Positions 32,876 through 43,038 are shown, numbered from the stretch's first letter. The stretch: DNA of 64,000 bases from Trichococcus pasteurii (GCF_900112935.1 NZ_FONM01000011.1:26814-90813), one strand, 5' to 3'. Made by a program: numbers and translations. The notes: a model not told the origin generated them from the letters alone.

Positions 32876-33160
32876 TATACTTTGGGTTTCGTCTCGATCC
32901 TGCCGTCACGCCGGAGTTGCAGGATCAAGACGCTGCTCCGGTGTGGCGGCTGTTCATCGGAGGACAGAGACCATTGTTGGTCAAACCTCCGATTAAGCTG
33001 ATTTCATCGGAGGAAAGCAATAAAATGTTTGCCCAACTTCGGCGAAGCCTTCGTTCGCCGGAGAAGGAGGAAAAATTCACAGACCTGATTGCGGACTGCC
33101 CAGCGGAGGCTGGGTTCATCTGTCTGAGTTACCCCCAGTTCCAAAGTCATTGCAAAAAAA
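32876..33160. repeat. Non-coding region rich in inverted repeats
   Basis: This 285-bp gap holds several strong stems. ATCGGAGG (32956-32963) pairs with CCTCCGAT (32986-32993), with GACC/GGTC inside. CATCGGAGG recurs at 33005-33013. CTTCGGCGAA (33038-33047) pairs with TTCGCCGGAG (33054-33063). Short reading frames on both strands have no ribosome site and no recognisable protein. It may be an inserted dispersed repeat or a structured RNA. Confidence 0.55.
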
Positions 33161-33163
33161 AGC

Positions 33164-33192
33164 TTGCCATAAAAAATGGAATATGGTACAAT
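33164..33192 (+). promoter_or_regulatory. Promoter of rpsF-ssb-rpsR
   Basis: TTGCCA and TACAAT with a 17-bp spacer. Confidence 0.8.
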
Positions 33193-33198
33193 CTTTAG

Positions 33199-33276
33199 AT
33201 GTGAGTAATCCTGAAAAGGTACTCTCCTTGCTCTTACAAAAGTAAGGGCCAAAGTCCACAAGGAGGTGACAGTCAA
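33199..33276 (+). promoter_or_regulatory. rpsF leader; candidate S6:S18 autoregulatory structure
   Basis: CTCCTTG (33224-33230) can pair with CAAGGAG (33259-33265), hiding the ribosome site; inside, CTTAC/GTAAG form a hairpin with an AAAA loop. Leaders of this position and shape bind the S6:S18 complex in many bacteria. The match to the published motif was not verified. Confidence 0.55.
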
Positions 33277-33570
33277 ATGAGCAATTACGAAATCAACTAC
33301 ATTATCCGTCCTAACATCGAAGAAGAAGCTAAAGCAGAATTAATCGCACGTTTCGATTCTATTTTAACAGATAATGGCGCTGAAGTTATTGAATCAAAAG
33401 ACTGGGCGAAACGCCGTTTAGCTTATGAAATCAAAGATTTTCGTGAAGGTATCTACCATATCGTGAAAATTTCTGCTTCAGATGCTAAAGCAATCGACGA
33501 ATTCGACCGTCTAGCAAAGATCAATAGCGATATCATTCGCCACATCGTTGTTAAAGAAGAAACTAAGTAA
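33277..33570 (+). CDS. rpsF: Ribosomal protein bS6
   Basis: Binds the small-subunit platform together with S18. It has 97 residues beginning [19 protein letters not shown]; the segment [22 protein letters not shown] is typical. AAGGAGGTG precedes the ATG and lies in the 3' arm of the leader stem. It heads the conserved rpsF-ssb-rpsR operon. Confidence 0.98.
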   Translation: MSNYEINYIIRPNIEEEAKAELIARFDSILTDNGAEVIESKDWAKRRLAYEIKDFREGIYHIVKISASDAKAIDEFDRLAKINSDIIRHIVVKEETK

Positions 33571-33572
33571 AG

Positions 33573-33588
33573 TGTTCCACGTGAAACA
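33573..33588. other. parS site 1 (between rpsF and ssb)
   Basis: TGTTCCACGTGAAACA matches the parS consensus TGTTNCACGTGAAACA exactly. It starts 2 bp after the rpsF stop. ParB (Spo0J) would bind and spread from here. Confidence 0.85.
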
Positions 33589-33608
33589 TTTTGAAAGGAG
33601 TAAGATGA

Positions 33609-34160
33609 ATGATTAATAATGTTGTCTTAGTCGGCAGACTTACAAAAGATGTTGATTTACGCTATACATCCAGCGGCACAGCAGTCGGAACTTTCGCTCT
33701 TGCAGTAAACAGACAGTTTACTAACCAAGCAGGAGAAAGGGAAGCTGACTTCATCAATTGTGTCATTTGGAGAAAATCTGCAGAGAATTTCGCGAATTTC
33801 ACTCGTAAAGGCTCTTTAGTCGGTATCACTGGCAGAATCCAAACAAGAAATTATGATAATCAACAAGGACAGCGCGTATACGTGACTGAAGTCGTTGCAG
33901 ATAATTTCACATTGTTGGAGTCGAGAACAACTACTGAACAAAGACCAAGAGAGACTGGCGCAGGTTCTTCAAATCAATCAGCTCCGAGTGCAAACTTCGG
34001 ATCAAGCAAATCTTTTGAATCTAGCCAAAACCAAGGACAGTATAATAATCAATACTCTTCTCCGAAACAAAACGGTTTTTCTGATTTTAACTCAACTGCT
34101 GATCCGTTTTCATCAAACGGTGAATCAATTGACATTTCAGACGATGATTTGCCATTCTAG
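33609..34160 (+). CDS. ssb: Single-stranded DNA-binding protein
   Basis: Coats ssDNA in replication and repair. It has 183 residues. The OB fold covers about 1-105 ([37 protein letters not shown]); a Gln/Ser/Asn-rich linker follows; the tail ends DDDLPF, the partner-binding tip. GAAAGGAG lies eight bases upstream. A 3-codon ATG frame (33605) just before the start is probably incidental. Confidence 0.97.
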   Translation: MINNVVLVGRLTKDVDLRYTSSGTAVGTFALAVNRQFTNQAGEREADFINCVIWRKSAENFANFTRKGSLVGITGRIQTRNYDNQQGQRVYVTEVVADNFTLLESRTTTEQRPRETGAGSSNQSAPSANFGSSKSFESSQNQGQYNNQYSSPKQNGFSDFNSTADPFSSNGESIDISDDDLPF

Positions 34161-34203
34161 TCTTTAGGACAGAATGGTTAGTTTAGGAAAAGGAGGAATT
34201 GAC

Positions 34204-34446
34204 ATGGCATTTCAACGTAACAGCAGAGGCGGACGCAAACGTAAGAAAGTTTGTTACTTCTGTGCTAACCACATTGATCATGTAGATTACAAAGAGACTG
34301 ATTTATTGAAACGTTATATATCTGAAAAAGGTAAAATTTTACCTCGTCGTGTAACAGGTACATGCGCTAAACATCAAAGAACTTTGACTGTATCTATCAA
34401 ACGTGCTCGTATCATGGCTCTTATGCCATTTACATTAGCAGAATAA
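34204..34446 (+). CDS. rpsR: Ribosomal protein bS18
   Basis: Small-subunit protein that pairs with S6. The start is ATG 34204 ([20 protein letters not shown]), behind AAAAGGAGG; an in-frame start at 34174 would include the ribosome site. It has 80 residues. A CxxC motif (CYFC) with Cys later in TGTCAKHQR is the zinc-type (C+) form. It ends at a terminator and is followed by a long gene-free stretch. Confidence 0.97.
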   Translation: MAFQRNSRGGRKRKKVCYFCANHIDHVDYKETDLLKRYISEKGKILPRRVTGTCAKHQRTLTVSIKRARIMALMPFTLAE

Positions 34447-34453
34447 TATTAAG

Positions 34454-34483
34454 GGAGTCGCTTCCAGGAGCGCTCCTTTTTTT
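34454..34483 (+). terminator. Terminator after rpsR
   Basis: GGAG-CGCT pairs with AGCG-CTCC (one bulged T), followed by seven T. Confidence 0.8.
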
Positions 34484-34971
34484 GTACCCAAGAACTGTAA
34501 CTGGACACAGGTTGCAGCTGATATAGCCAATAACCCCCTCTTCGCCCGTCCAGGAACAACTTTACTTTTTTCCGCGCCCTATCCGATTCTGTTGACCGAT
34601 CGGCTTGTCAGTTGAGGCAAACTGCTGGCTGCACTTTTTCAAATCCTGCATCGTTCTGAGTCTCTTCTCTCCTGTTTCCTTTTGGCATCATCGCAGCGGT
34701 TGATGCTTAACAATTTTTGTCCATCAGCCAGAGCTGATCGATCCCCTAACCCTAGCCATTATCCCATCAGAGGGATTCAGAAATGTTTTTCGGATAATTA
34801 AAAGTACAGTGACGGGCTGTTCCCCATCAACTTATAAGAGAAGGCTCTATAATGCTCTGATTGGCTCTAAATTCGCAGCAGAAACCGAAGTATACTTGGC
34901 CGAAGGTAAATAACTTAAGATAACGATGGAAAATGCTGTCAGGAGCTCAAATACTGCCAAACTGAATAAAG

Positions 34972-35027
34972 AAAAACCGAAAGCGATACAATGTTCCACG
35001 TGGAACATTGTATCGCTTTCGGTTTTT
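34972..35027. repeat. Perfect 56-bp palindrome centred on a parS site (parS site 2)
   Basis: Every base from 34972 to 34999 is complementary to 35027-35000, with no loop. The centre is TGTTCCACGTGGAACA (34992-35007), a fully symmetric parS. The outer arms run AAAAACCGAAAGCGATACAA and its complement, so the RNA from either strand would look like a terminator ending in a U run. No gene flanks it closely. Confidence 0.9.
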
Positions 35028-35933
35028 AGGATGGCTTTCTAATCGAGTGCCGCCCTTTTCAATTGAAAGTGGGATCTCAAAAAAACATCACCTCCGGATC
35101 TGCGCAATTGCTCGGCGTATACTTTCATCAAAAAAAATTCTGGGAGCAGGAAGAATGACTTTATCGGGAGAATACCAACAGTGCCAAAATAAGAAAATAG
35201 TAAGAATTGCTCTTCTGTTGGTGCCCTACTGCTCCCCATAGTTAATCCTGAACAGCAAACAAGTGGCAAGGAGTAAGCACACTATACTTGCAAGCAGCGA
35301 CGGAACACACTTCCCCTCTTCATCTAAACCAAGGCTAAGCAGATAGTGAGCAGTACGCCACAAAATCAGAATTTTTCAATAAAATTTTTGCAGAGAACCT
35401 GAGCGATCAGCATCAGAAGCTATCAACCCGTCTATGCGTAAAAAAGTAGCCGATTTTGAATTCAAAACTATAGAGACTATTGGTAGAGGAAAATGACGCA
35501 TCTGCCTGATAAAAAGGTGCACACGCGAGCATATCCTGAAGAAAAAAAATGGATCGGCAGCACTCGAAATAATTCAGCTTCACAGTCGAAAGCAGCCATT
35601 CATTTTTTTATTCCGCTTTGAAATTCCTAAGTTGCAGCTGATCTCAAAAGATGGAAGGTCCTACAATTCCTCAGGAAATATGAAAGCTTTGATTCACTGA
35701 AAATAATCGAACCTGCTCGGAACGAGGAAAGGTTTCCTAACAATCAGGTTAATAGTACTATTCAACAGCTGAGAGGCAGCCTCTTCACCCTTCTGTAGCC
35801 CATATGATGATCGGGTTTAATTGCGATAAATCAAAATTACAGCTCGTGCGGGAAGAGCAAGTGGGTCTCTTTTGCATACTATATCAATGAGACAGTGTCG
35901 TAAACGCAGTGTATTTTGTTATTGTTGCTGAAG

Positions 35934-36439
35934 TTATCCACACAAAGTCATGATTATGATTTTGGGTTATTTTACATGTTAAAAACAGGATGTGGAAAAC
36001 TAGTTCCTGAACGTTATCCACAGAAGTGGTCCATCAAGAAGAACTGGATTTTGTTATACTACCGTAAACGAGCAGAGATGATTAAATGGTGGGTATAGGG
36101 GTACTTTTTCAAAATTAAGGCTATTTTCATTAAAATAACAGTAAATTCGTCCAAAATAAGGGGAATTGTTTCATACATGCGTTAGTCAAACAAATGTTCA
36201 CGCAGATAAGGAAGAAACTGTGCAACCAGATCGATTTATGCACACGTTATCCACAGGCGCTCGAAGGCGCCAAAGGTGGAACAAATAGTATCAGGATCAT
36301 AAGTTATCAACAAAACAAATTTACGGCAGAAATACGATGACAGCAAGGATAAAACGAATTATTCAATCTAGATGTCCACAAGCTATGAGCAATTAATGTG
36401 CATAACTAAAAAGGTTGGGGATGGTTTTGTTTATCCACA
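35934..36439 (+). other. Secondary DnaA-box array
   Basis: Exact TTATCCACA occurs at 35934-35942, 36014-36022, 36247-36255 and 36431-36439, all in the same orientation. One-mismatch boxes lie at 35991-35999 (reverse) and 36304-36312. About 0.5 exact boxes are expected by chance in the whole window on both strands. No DnaA-trio element follows any of them, so this looks like a DnaA-binding or titration site rather than a second start site. Confidence 0.8.
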
Positions 36440-36715
36440 GGACCAGGAGCAGCTTTAGGAACGCAAACCTGAAAAAGGTGGAAAGTATGAAAATTAATTT
36501 TCAAGCAAGAGAATTGATTCTGAAAGATTGCATGAAAAAATAGGAGAACATCGTATAGCTAGATTATTCAAATTAGTAGTGAAATAATAATAAAGCAGCA
36601 GAAAAATCGTTTTTCGTAAAAAAGTTGTCAGAATAGCAGGTAGATAGAAAAGCAAATAGATGCTGGGGAAAGATTAACTGAAGGAATCAAACCGAAAAAA
36701 AGACATTGTCGAAAA

Positions 36716-36731
36716 AGTTCCACGTGGAACA
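36716..36731. other. parS-like site 3
   Basis: AGTTCCACGTGGAACA: 14-bp perfect palindrome core GTTCCACGTGGAAC, as in site 2. Confidence 0.7.
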
Positions 36732-36790
36732 TCAGTTGAGGGAGGAAAATGATACAGGGTTGAAGGAGATTTTGAAGATGGAGCAATAAA

Positions 36791-36806
36791 TGTTCCACGT
36801 GGAACT
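36791..36806. other. parS-like site 4
   Basis: TGTTCCACGTGGAACT, with the same 14-bp core, centred 75 bp from site 3. Confidence 0.7.
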
Positions 36807-37163
36807 TTTGAGGGATAGTAGCGGAAACTGCAGTTGACCAGTGACTATAATAATAATTACCTTTGATTCGAAAATGGTTACTATTTTGAGAAATAAATTT
36901 CACGTCATCCAAATCAGTTTGTGGGCAACTACTCGTCCAAACTGCAGTTATGTTTTGAAAAAATGACCAGTAAAAATGCAGCACTATAATCCGATTTGGG
37001 GCCGATGGTGAAGTGAGGTCCGGACGGGGGGACATTTGGACTATCCGTGCCAGAGCACATATGATTTTTCAAGAAAACCTACTTTTCAATGACGAAAACA
37101 TAGCGATGACCCTTCTCGTTCAGAAAAGCTGCTTTCCGAAATGAGAACATTACCCAGAGGAAA

Positions 37164-37179
37164 TGTTTCACGTGAAACA
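37164..37179. other. parS site 5 (upstream of gdpP)
   Basis: TGTTTCACGTGAAACA is an exact consensus parS inside a 20-bp palindrome (37162-37181). Confidence 0.88.
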
Positions 37180-37294
37180 TTCAATTTGACGTTGAGATGT
37201 CAACTAATCCCGTTGGAAAGGGCATTATAGCTATTATTATTTGAATATGTTAAAATGTACAAGTGCAAATTGTAGGTTCAGTAAAGGAGCTATC

Positions 37295-39313
37295 ATGAAA
37301 ATAAAGGAAAAGTTAAAAAATCTTCCTCACTTCATAAAGGCTGACAAGATTAAGGTTCCTTTCCTGATTATCGTGTTCTTATTGCTGCTGATCGTTGTTT
37401 TGACTTTCATTGCAGATTGGAAAATAGGAATTGGAATTACGCTCTTATGCGTTGGAATTGTTGGATTCATCAGTTATTCTTCGGAGTATTTGATTGATGA
37501 GACAAATCAATACATATCTGACTTATCTTATCGAATCAAAAAAGGTGAACAAGAGGCTTTAATTAAAATGCCTATTGGGATACTTCTATATAATAAGCAA
37601 GAAGAAATCCAATGGATGAACCCATATTTAATAAAGTATTTTGGCAAGAAAGATACATTGGGACGTAAGCTGAATGTAGTGGATGAAGAATTATATCAGC
37701 TTTTTAAGGAATCGCAGGATTATGTGATACGCCGGGTGAAATGGGGAGATCATTATTTTGATATGATCATTCAAGAGGATATTGGCGTCATTTATTTGAT
37801 GGATATAACGGAGTATGCCAAAATTGAAGAAAAATACAAAGACGAAAAATTTGTTTTTGGGAATATCATTGTCGACAATTATGATGAGGCTGTTCAATCC
37901 ATGAACGATCGTAAGCGATCGAATGTAAACAACTATCTGACGAATCAACTCACAAATTGGGCAAACATGAACAATGTCTTTTTGAAACGAGTGGATGATG
38001 ACCGCTTTATCGCATTGACCAATATGCGTGCATTAAAGAAAATAGAAGAAAACAATTTTGATATCATAAATCAAATAAGGGAAAGAACCTACAAGCAAAA
38101 TTTTCCGTTGACATTGAGCATGGGTTTCTCATATGAGAAAACGTTTGAGCAGACCAATTTTAAAGAAGTCGCCAAAATGGCGCAGTCGAATATTGATTTG
38201 GCCTTGGCAAGAGGTGGCGATCAAGTTGTTGTGAGGGCCGAAAATGAAGATGCTCGTTTTTATGGCGGCAAAACAAATCCAATGGAAAAAAGGACGCGTA
38301 TCCGTGCGAGAATGATCAGCCAGGCTTTGGAAGAGCTCATTGTTCATGCCGATAAAGTGATCATTATGGGTCATAGTTATCCGGATATGGACGTCATCGG
38401 TTCCTGTTTAGGAATCCGCCGCATTTCTCAGATGAACAATCGGGAAGCTTGGATAGTATTGGATCCGCAACAGTTCTCCAATGATGTGAATCGGATTATG
38501 CAGGAGATAGACAAAGACCCCTTGATTGCGAAGCGGATCATTTCACCCGAGCAAGCAATGGCGTTGGTTACTTCACAAACGCTTATCGTGATGGTAGATG
38601 TCCATCGTCCATCCATGACACCGGCACCTGGGCTTCTGAATCTGTCCAAAAAAATAGTCGTCCTGGATCATCACAGACGCGGACAAGAGTTCCCGAAAGA
38701 TTCTGTTTTGGTCTATATGGAACCCTACGCTTCTTCCACGTCGGAATTGATCGCGGAACTGTTCGAATATCAATCCAATGAGATGGACGCCATCAATAAG
38801 ATTGAAGCGACAGCCATGTTGGCGGGGATTATTGTCGATACCCGCAATTTCAGTTTGAGAACCGGATCCAGAACTTTTGATGCTGCCAGTTATCTGCAGT
38901 CGAATGGAGCGGACACCGTTCTGATTCAGAAATCACTGAAAGAGGACTTGGATACCTATCTGTTGCGCAGTCATTTGTTGCAGACCATGGAATTTGTGAA
39001 CGGTAACCTGGCGATCGTCCATGGGGAAGATGAAAAAATCTATGACACGGTCGTCGCCGCTCAAACAGCCGATACGATGTTGTCGATGGAAGCGGTAGAT
39101 GCTTCATTTGTCGTCACAAAACGCCAGGACGGCAGAGTCGGTATCAGCGCCAGAAGTCTGGGACAATACAATGTGCAGACCATCATGGAAAAATTAGGCG
39201 GCGGCGGACATTTATCCAATGCAGCTACGCAGCTAGAGAATACGACAGTCCATGAAGTCGTTGAGAGACTGAAGGCAGTCATAAATCCAGAAAAAATCAA
39301 GGAAGGGGAATAA
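37295..39313 (+). CDS. gdpP: Cyclic-di-AMP phosphodiesterase GdpP
   Basis: Hydrolyses c-di-AMP to pApA, controlling potassium, osmotic and cell-wall homeostasis. The start is ATG 37295 (MKIKEKLKNLPHF), behind GGAG; the frame is open 18 codons further but has no site. Product 672 residues. Two transmembrane helices lie in the first 75 residues. A PAS domain and a degenerate GGDEF domain follow. The DHH domain has Asp364/Asp366 (GHSYPDMDVIG) and DHH 458-460 (VVLDHHRRG); the DHHA1 end has GGGGHLSNAA. rplI follows after 3 bp. Confidence 0.96.
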   Translation: MKIKEKLKNLPHFIKADKIKVPFLIIVFLLLLIVVLTFIADWKIGIGITLLCVGIVGFISYSSEYLIDETNQYISDLSYRIKKGEQEALIKMPIGILLYNKQEEIQWMNPYLIKYFGKKDTLGRKLNVVDEELYQLFKESQDYVIRRVKWGDHYFDMIIQEDIGVIYLMDITEYAKIEEKYKDEKFVFGNIIVDNYDEAVQSMNDRKRSNVNNYLTNQLTNWANMNNVFLKRVDDDRFIALTNMRALKKIEENNFDIINQIRERTYKQNFPLTLSMGFSYEKTFEQTNFKEVAKMAQSNIDLALARGGDQVVVRAENEDARFYGGKTNPMEKRTRIRARMISQALEELIVHADKVIIMGHSYPDMDVIGSCLGIRRISQMNNREAWIVLDPQQFSNDVNRIMQEIDKDPLIAKRIISPEQAMALVTSQTLIVMVDVHRPSMTPAPGLLNLSKKIVVLDHHRRGQEFPKDSVLVYMEPYASSTSELIAELFEYQSNEMDAINKIEATAMLAGIIVDTRNFSLRTGSRTFDAASYLQSNGADTVLIQKSLKEDLDTYLLRSHLLQTMEFVNGNLAIVHGEDEKIYDTVVAAQTADTMLSMEAVDASFVVTKRQDGRVGISARSLGQYNVQTIMEKLGGGGHLSNAATQLENTTVHEVVERLKAVINPEKIKEGE

Positions 39314-39316
39314 TAA

Positions 39317-39766
39317 ATGAAAGTTGTGTTTTTAGAGGACGTTAAAGGTAAAGGCAAAAAAGGGGAAGTCAAAGATGTTGCGGATGGCTACGCTAATTTC
39401 CTGATCAAAAACCGTAAAGCTGAAGAAGCGAACGCCGCCACTATTTCCGCATTGAAAGGCCAAAAGAAGGCTGAAGAGAAGAAGCAGGCTGAGGAGTTGG
39501 CAGCTGCCCAAGAATTAAAGGCACTTCTGGAGAAAGATGAATCAATCATCAAATTGTCCGCAAAAATTGGCGAAGATGGTCGTTTGTTTGGTTCCATAAC
39601 GACGAAACAGGTTGCTGAAGCACTGCAAAAGCAACATAATGTTAAATTGGATAAGCGAAAAATTGAATTAGAAAGTCCTATCCGCGCATTGGGTTTCACG
39701 AAAATGCCCGTAAAAATTCATCCGGAAGTGACAGCAATATTGACAGTGCAGGTTACGGAAGGGTAA
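39317..39766 (+). CDS. rplI: Ribosomal protein bL9
   Basis: Large-subunit protein that extends from the L1 stalk base. It has 149 residues: N-terminal domain [20 protein letters not shown], a long Lys/Ala/Glu-rich helix (about 45-80) and a C-terminal RNA-binding domain ([14 protein letters not shown]). It is coupled to gdpP (3-bp gap) and ends at a terminator, the conserved gdpP-rplI-dnaB order. Confidence 0.98.
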   Translation: MKVVFLEDVKGKGKKGEVKDVADGYANFLIKNRKAEEANAATISALKGQKKAEEKKQAEELAAAQELKALLEKDESIIKLSAKIGEDGRLFGSITTKQVAEALQKQHNVKLDKRKIELESPIRALGFTKMPVKIHPEVTAILTVQVTEG

Positions 39767-39781
39767 TGATTTTCCAAATAC

Positions 39782-39820
39782 AAACGAAAGACAGGGATAC
39801 CGATCTCTGTCTTTTCGTTT
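39782..39820 (+). terminator. Terminator after rplI
   Basis: AAACGAAAGACAG and CTGTCTTTTCGTTT pair around a short loop, with a T-rich tail. Confidence 0.85.
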
Positions 39821-39943
39821 GTTTATGAGTATCACTGAGGCAGCCCCTATAATATAGAAGAAAATAAATCGGACCGCCTCATTCAGCCGGACGACCCCAA
39901 CAGAACTTTTGATAAAAAGGGAACAAATGTTCTTGTTTGTGAA

Positions 39944-39972
39944 TTGTAAATGTGGCTGATTTAGAGTACAAT
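39944..39972 (+). promoter_or_regulatory. dnaB promoter
   Basis: TTGTAA and TACAAT with a 17-bp spacer. Confidence 0.7.
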
Positions 39973-40048
39973 AAGGAAGCAAAAGATGGGGAAGCCAGCA
40001 GCTGTTTCCTTATCGAAATGAATAAAACCTAAAGGGTGAAAATATAAA

Positions 40049-41416
40049 ATGGAAGAAATACTTCAAGATCGCGTACCCCCTCATAGTATAGAAGCAGAGC
40101 AATCCGTTCTGGGCTCCATTTTTTTGGATCCTGAAACGGTTGTGAATGTTTTAGAATACCTTGAAACATCTGATTTTTACCGAAAAAATCATCAGATTAT
40201 TTTTGATGCGATTTTGCAATTGAACAATCGGAATGAAGCGATAGACGTCGTCACCATCGCGAATGAGTTGGATACGAAGAATCAGCTTGAAAATGCTGGC
40301 GGCATGGAGTACTTGGCCGAATTGGCCGTTGCCGTGCCCACTTCAGCCAACGTGGAATATTACGCCAAGATAGTGGAAGAGAAATCGATCTTGCGCAATC
40401 TGATCCGATCGGCTACAGAAATCGTCCGCAAAGGCTATGAAGAGGGTGATGAACTCGCAGTCATGCTGGACAGTGCCGAACAGAACATCCTTCAGGTATC
40501 CGAACGGAGAAACCGATCCGGCTTCATCCGCATATCGGATGTCGTTTCGGCATCGCTGCAGAACATCGAATCGTTGGCTCAACAAAGCGATGACGTCACA
40601 GGGGTGCCAACAGGTTACATCGCCTTGGACAAAATGACGGCGGGCCTCCAGAAAGAAGAGCTGATCATCCTGGCAGCACGTCCAGCCGTAGGTAAGACCG
40701 CCTTCGCGCTGAACATCGCACAGAATGTCGCAACCAAAGCGGATCAGGTAGTCGCGATCTTCAGTTTGGAGATGGGGGCGGAGTCATTGGTCAACCGGAT
40801 GCTGTGTGCGGAAGGGAACATTGATGCCGGCCATTTGAGGACAGGGCAACTCTCTGAAGATGAGTGGTCCAACCTGATCATGGCAATGGGGACTTTGGGC
40901 CAGTCAAAAATCTTCATAGATGATACGCCGGGTATCCGGATTGCGGAAATCAGGGCAAAAAGCCGTCGTTTGCTGCAGGAACAGGGAAAACTGGGCCTCA
41001 TCGTGATCGACTATCTGCAGCTGATCGAAGGGAATAACCGCGAAAGCCGCCAACAGGAAGTTTCCGACATTTCGCGTCAATTGAAAAAGCTAGCGAAGGA
41101 ACTGAAAGTACCGGTCATCGCCCTTTCCCAATTGTCCCGTGGCGTGGAACAAAGGCAAGACAAACGTCCGGTTTTGAGCGATATCCGTGAATCGGGATCG
41201 ATCGAGCAGGATGCCGATATCGTTGCTTTCCTGTACCGCGACGATTATTACGAACGTGAAGGCGGCGAAGAGTCGGAACGGGATGAGCAAGAGAACAATG
41301 TCGTTGAGGTCATCATCGAAAAAAACCGGAGCGGGGCGCGGGGAACCGTAAAGCTCCTGTTCAAAAAGGAATTCAATAAATTTTCTTCGATGAGCTATAT
41401 GCCGGAAATTAGCTGA
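40049..41416 (+). CDS. dnaB: Replicative DNA helicase
   Basis: Hexameric 5'-3' helicase at the fork (DnaC in Bacillus naming). It has 455 residues. The N-terminal primase-contact domain covers about 1-150 (PHSIEAEQSVLGSIFLDPE); the RecA-like domain has Walker A ARPAVGKTAFALNIA and Walker B LIVIDYLQLI, with SQLSRGVEQRQDKRP after it. No intein. It has its own promoter 77 bp upstream. Confidence 0.98.
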   Translation: MEEILQDRVPPHSIEAEQSVLGSIFLDPETVVNVLEYLETSDFYRKNHQIIFDAILQLNNRNEAIDVVTIANELDTKNQLENAGGMEYLAELAVAVPTSANVEYYAKIVEEKSILRNLIRSATEIVRKGYEEGDELAVMLDSAEQNILQVSERRNRSGFIRISDVVSASLQNIESLAQQSDDVTGVPTGYIALDKMTAGLQKEELIILAARPAVGKTAFALNIAQNVATKADQVVAIFSLEMGAESLVNRMLCAEGNIDAGHLRTGQLSEDEWSNLIMAMGTLGQSKIFIDDTPGIRIAEIRAKSRRLLQEQGKLGLIVIDYLQLIEGNNRESRQQEVSDISRQLKKLAKELKVPVIALSQLSRGVEQRQDKRPVLSDIRESGSIEQDADIVAFLYRDDYYEREGGEESERDEQENNVVEVIIEKNRSGARGTVKLLFKKEFNKFSSMSYMPEIS

Positions 41417-41429
41417 CCATTTTGGACAA

Positions 41430-41442
41430 ATTGTTCAGAAAT
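41430..41442 (+). promoter_or_regulatory. PurBox-like site upstream of purA
   Basis: ATTGTTCAGAAAT matches the reversed PurBox consensus at 12 of 13 positions, the mismatch being in the conserved core. It lies 23 bp upstream of the purA -35. No good second box is seen. Confidence 0.35.
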
Positions 41443-41465
41443 GAGCGCTTTTATTTGATTCTTTA

Positions 41466-41494
41466 TTGAAAGACATAGGTAATATTGGTAAACT
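41466..41494 (+). promoter_or_regulatory. purA promoter
   Basis: TTGAAA and TAAACT with a 17-bp spacer. Confidence 0.6.
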
Positions 41495-41532
41495 AGCATA
41501 GTGTTATGAATAAATAAGATGAGGTGGAGTAA

Positions 41533-42831
<1,299 letters not shown>

Positions 42832-42852
42832 GACAGTAATGAATACAAAAAA

Positions 42853-42897
42853 GAGTCCGCATCCGGAGATACTATCCGGAAGTGGACCCTTTTTTTC
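42853..42897 (+). terminator. Terminator after purA
   Basis: GAGTCCgCaTCCGGA pairs with TCCGGAaGTGGACCC (with mismatches), then a run of T. Confidence 0.85.
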
Positions 42898-42906
42898 GTG
42901 AAGTTA

Positions 42907-42935
42907 TTGCATTTTATTGAAAAGGAGAGTAAAAT
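42907..42935 (+). promoter_or_regulatory. tRNA-Lys promoter
   Basis: TTGCAT and TAAAAT with a 17-bp spacer, 30 bp before the tRNA. Confidence 0.55.
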
Positions 42936-42965
42936 AACATTTGTTACGTGATCGGCACGTGATAT

Positions 42966-43038
<73 letters not shown>

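Larger units (their letters stand above)
34484..37294. other. Gene-free region with DnaA boxes and parS sites
   Basis: No credible gene is found on either strand over 2.8 kb. The open frames present are short, lack ribosome sites and look like no known family. The left half (34484-35900) has no obvious repeats beyond the parS palindrome at 34972. The middle (35934-36439) is a DnaA-box array. The right part (36700-37180) holds three parS-like sites. It lies about 11 kb right of the origin. Such a region may act in origin segregation or DnaA titration. Confidence 0.7.

Noticed and set aside
32917..33276. Short open frames on both strands between gyrA and rpsF
   Set aside because: They run through strong inverted repeats and, on the minus strand, the rpsF promoter and leader. 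No ribosome site.
35916..36098. 60-codon open frame on the plus strand
   Set aside because: It runs through two DnaA boxes and has no plausible start region.
36487..36543. An 18-codon ORF with AAAGGTGG in front, inside the gene-free region
   Set aside because: Too short to judge; the sequence resembles nothing known and begins with a small AT palindrome. Without conservation it is most likely chance.
36571..36600. TTATTATTA-like triplets on the minus strand as a second unwinding element
   Set aside because: No DnaA box stands next to them in the right orientation; the stretch is simply AT-rich.
36628..37035. 135-codon open frame on the minus strand
   Set aside because: It spans two parS sites, has no ribosome site and an amino-acid composition unlike a real protein.
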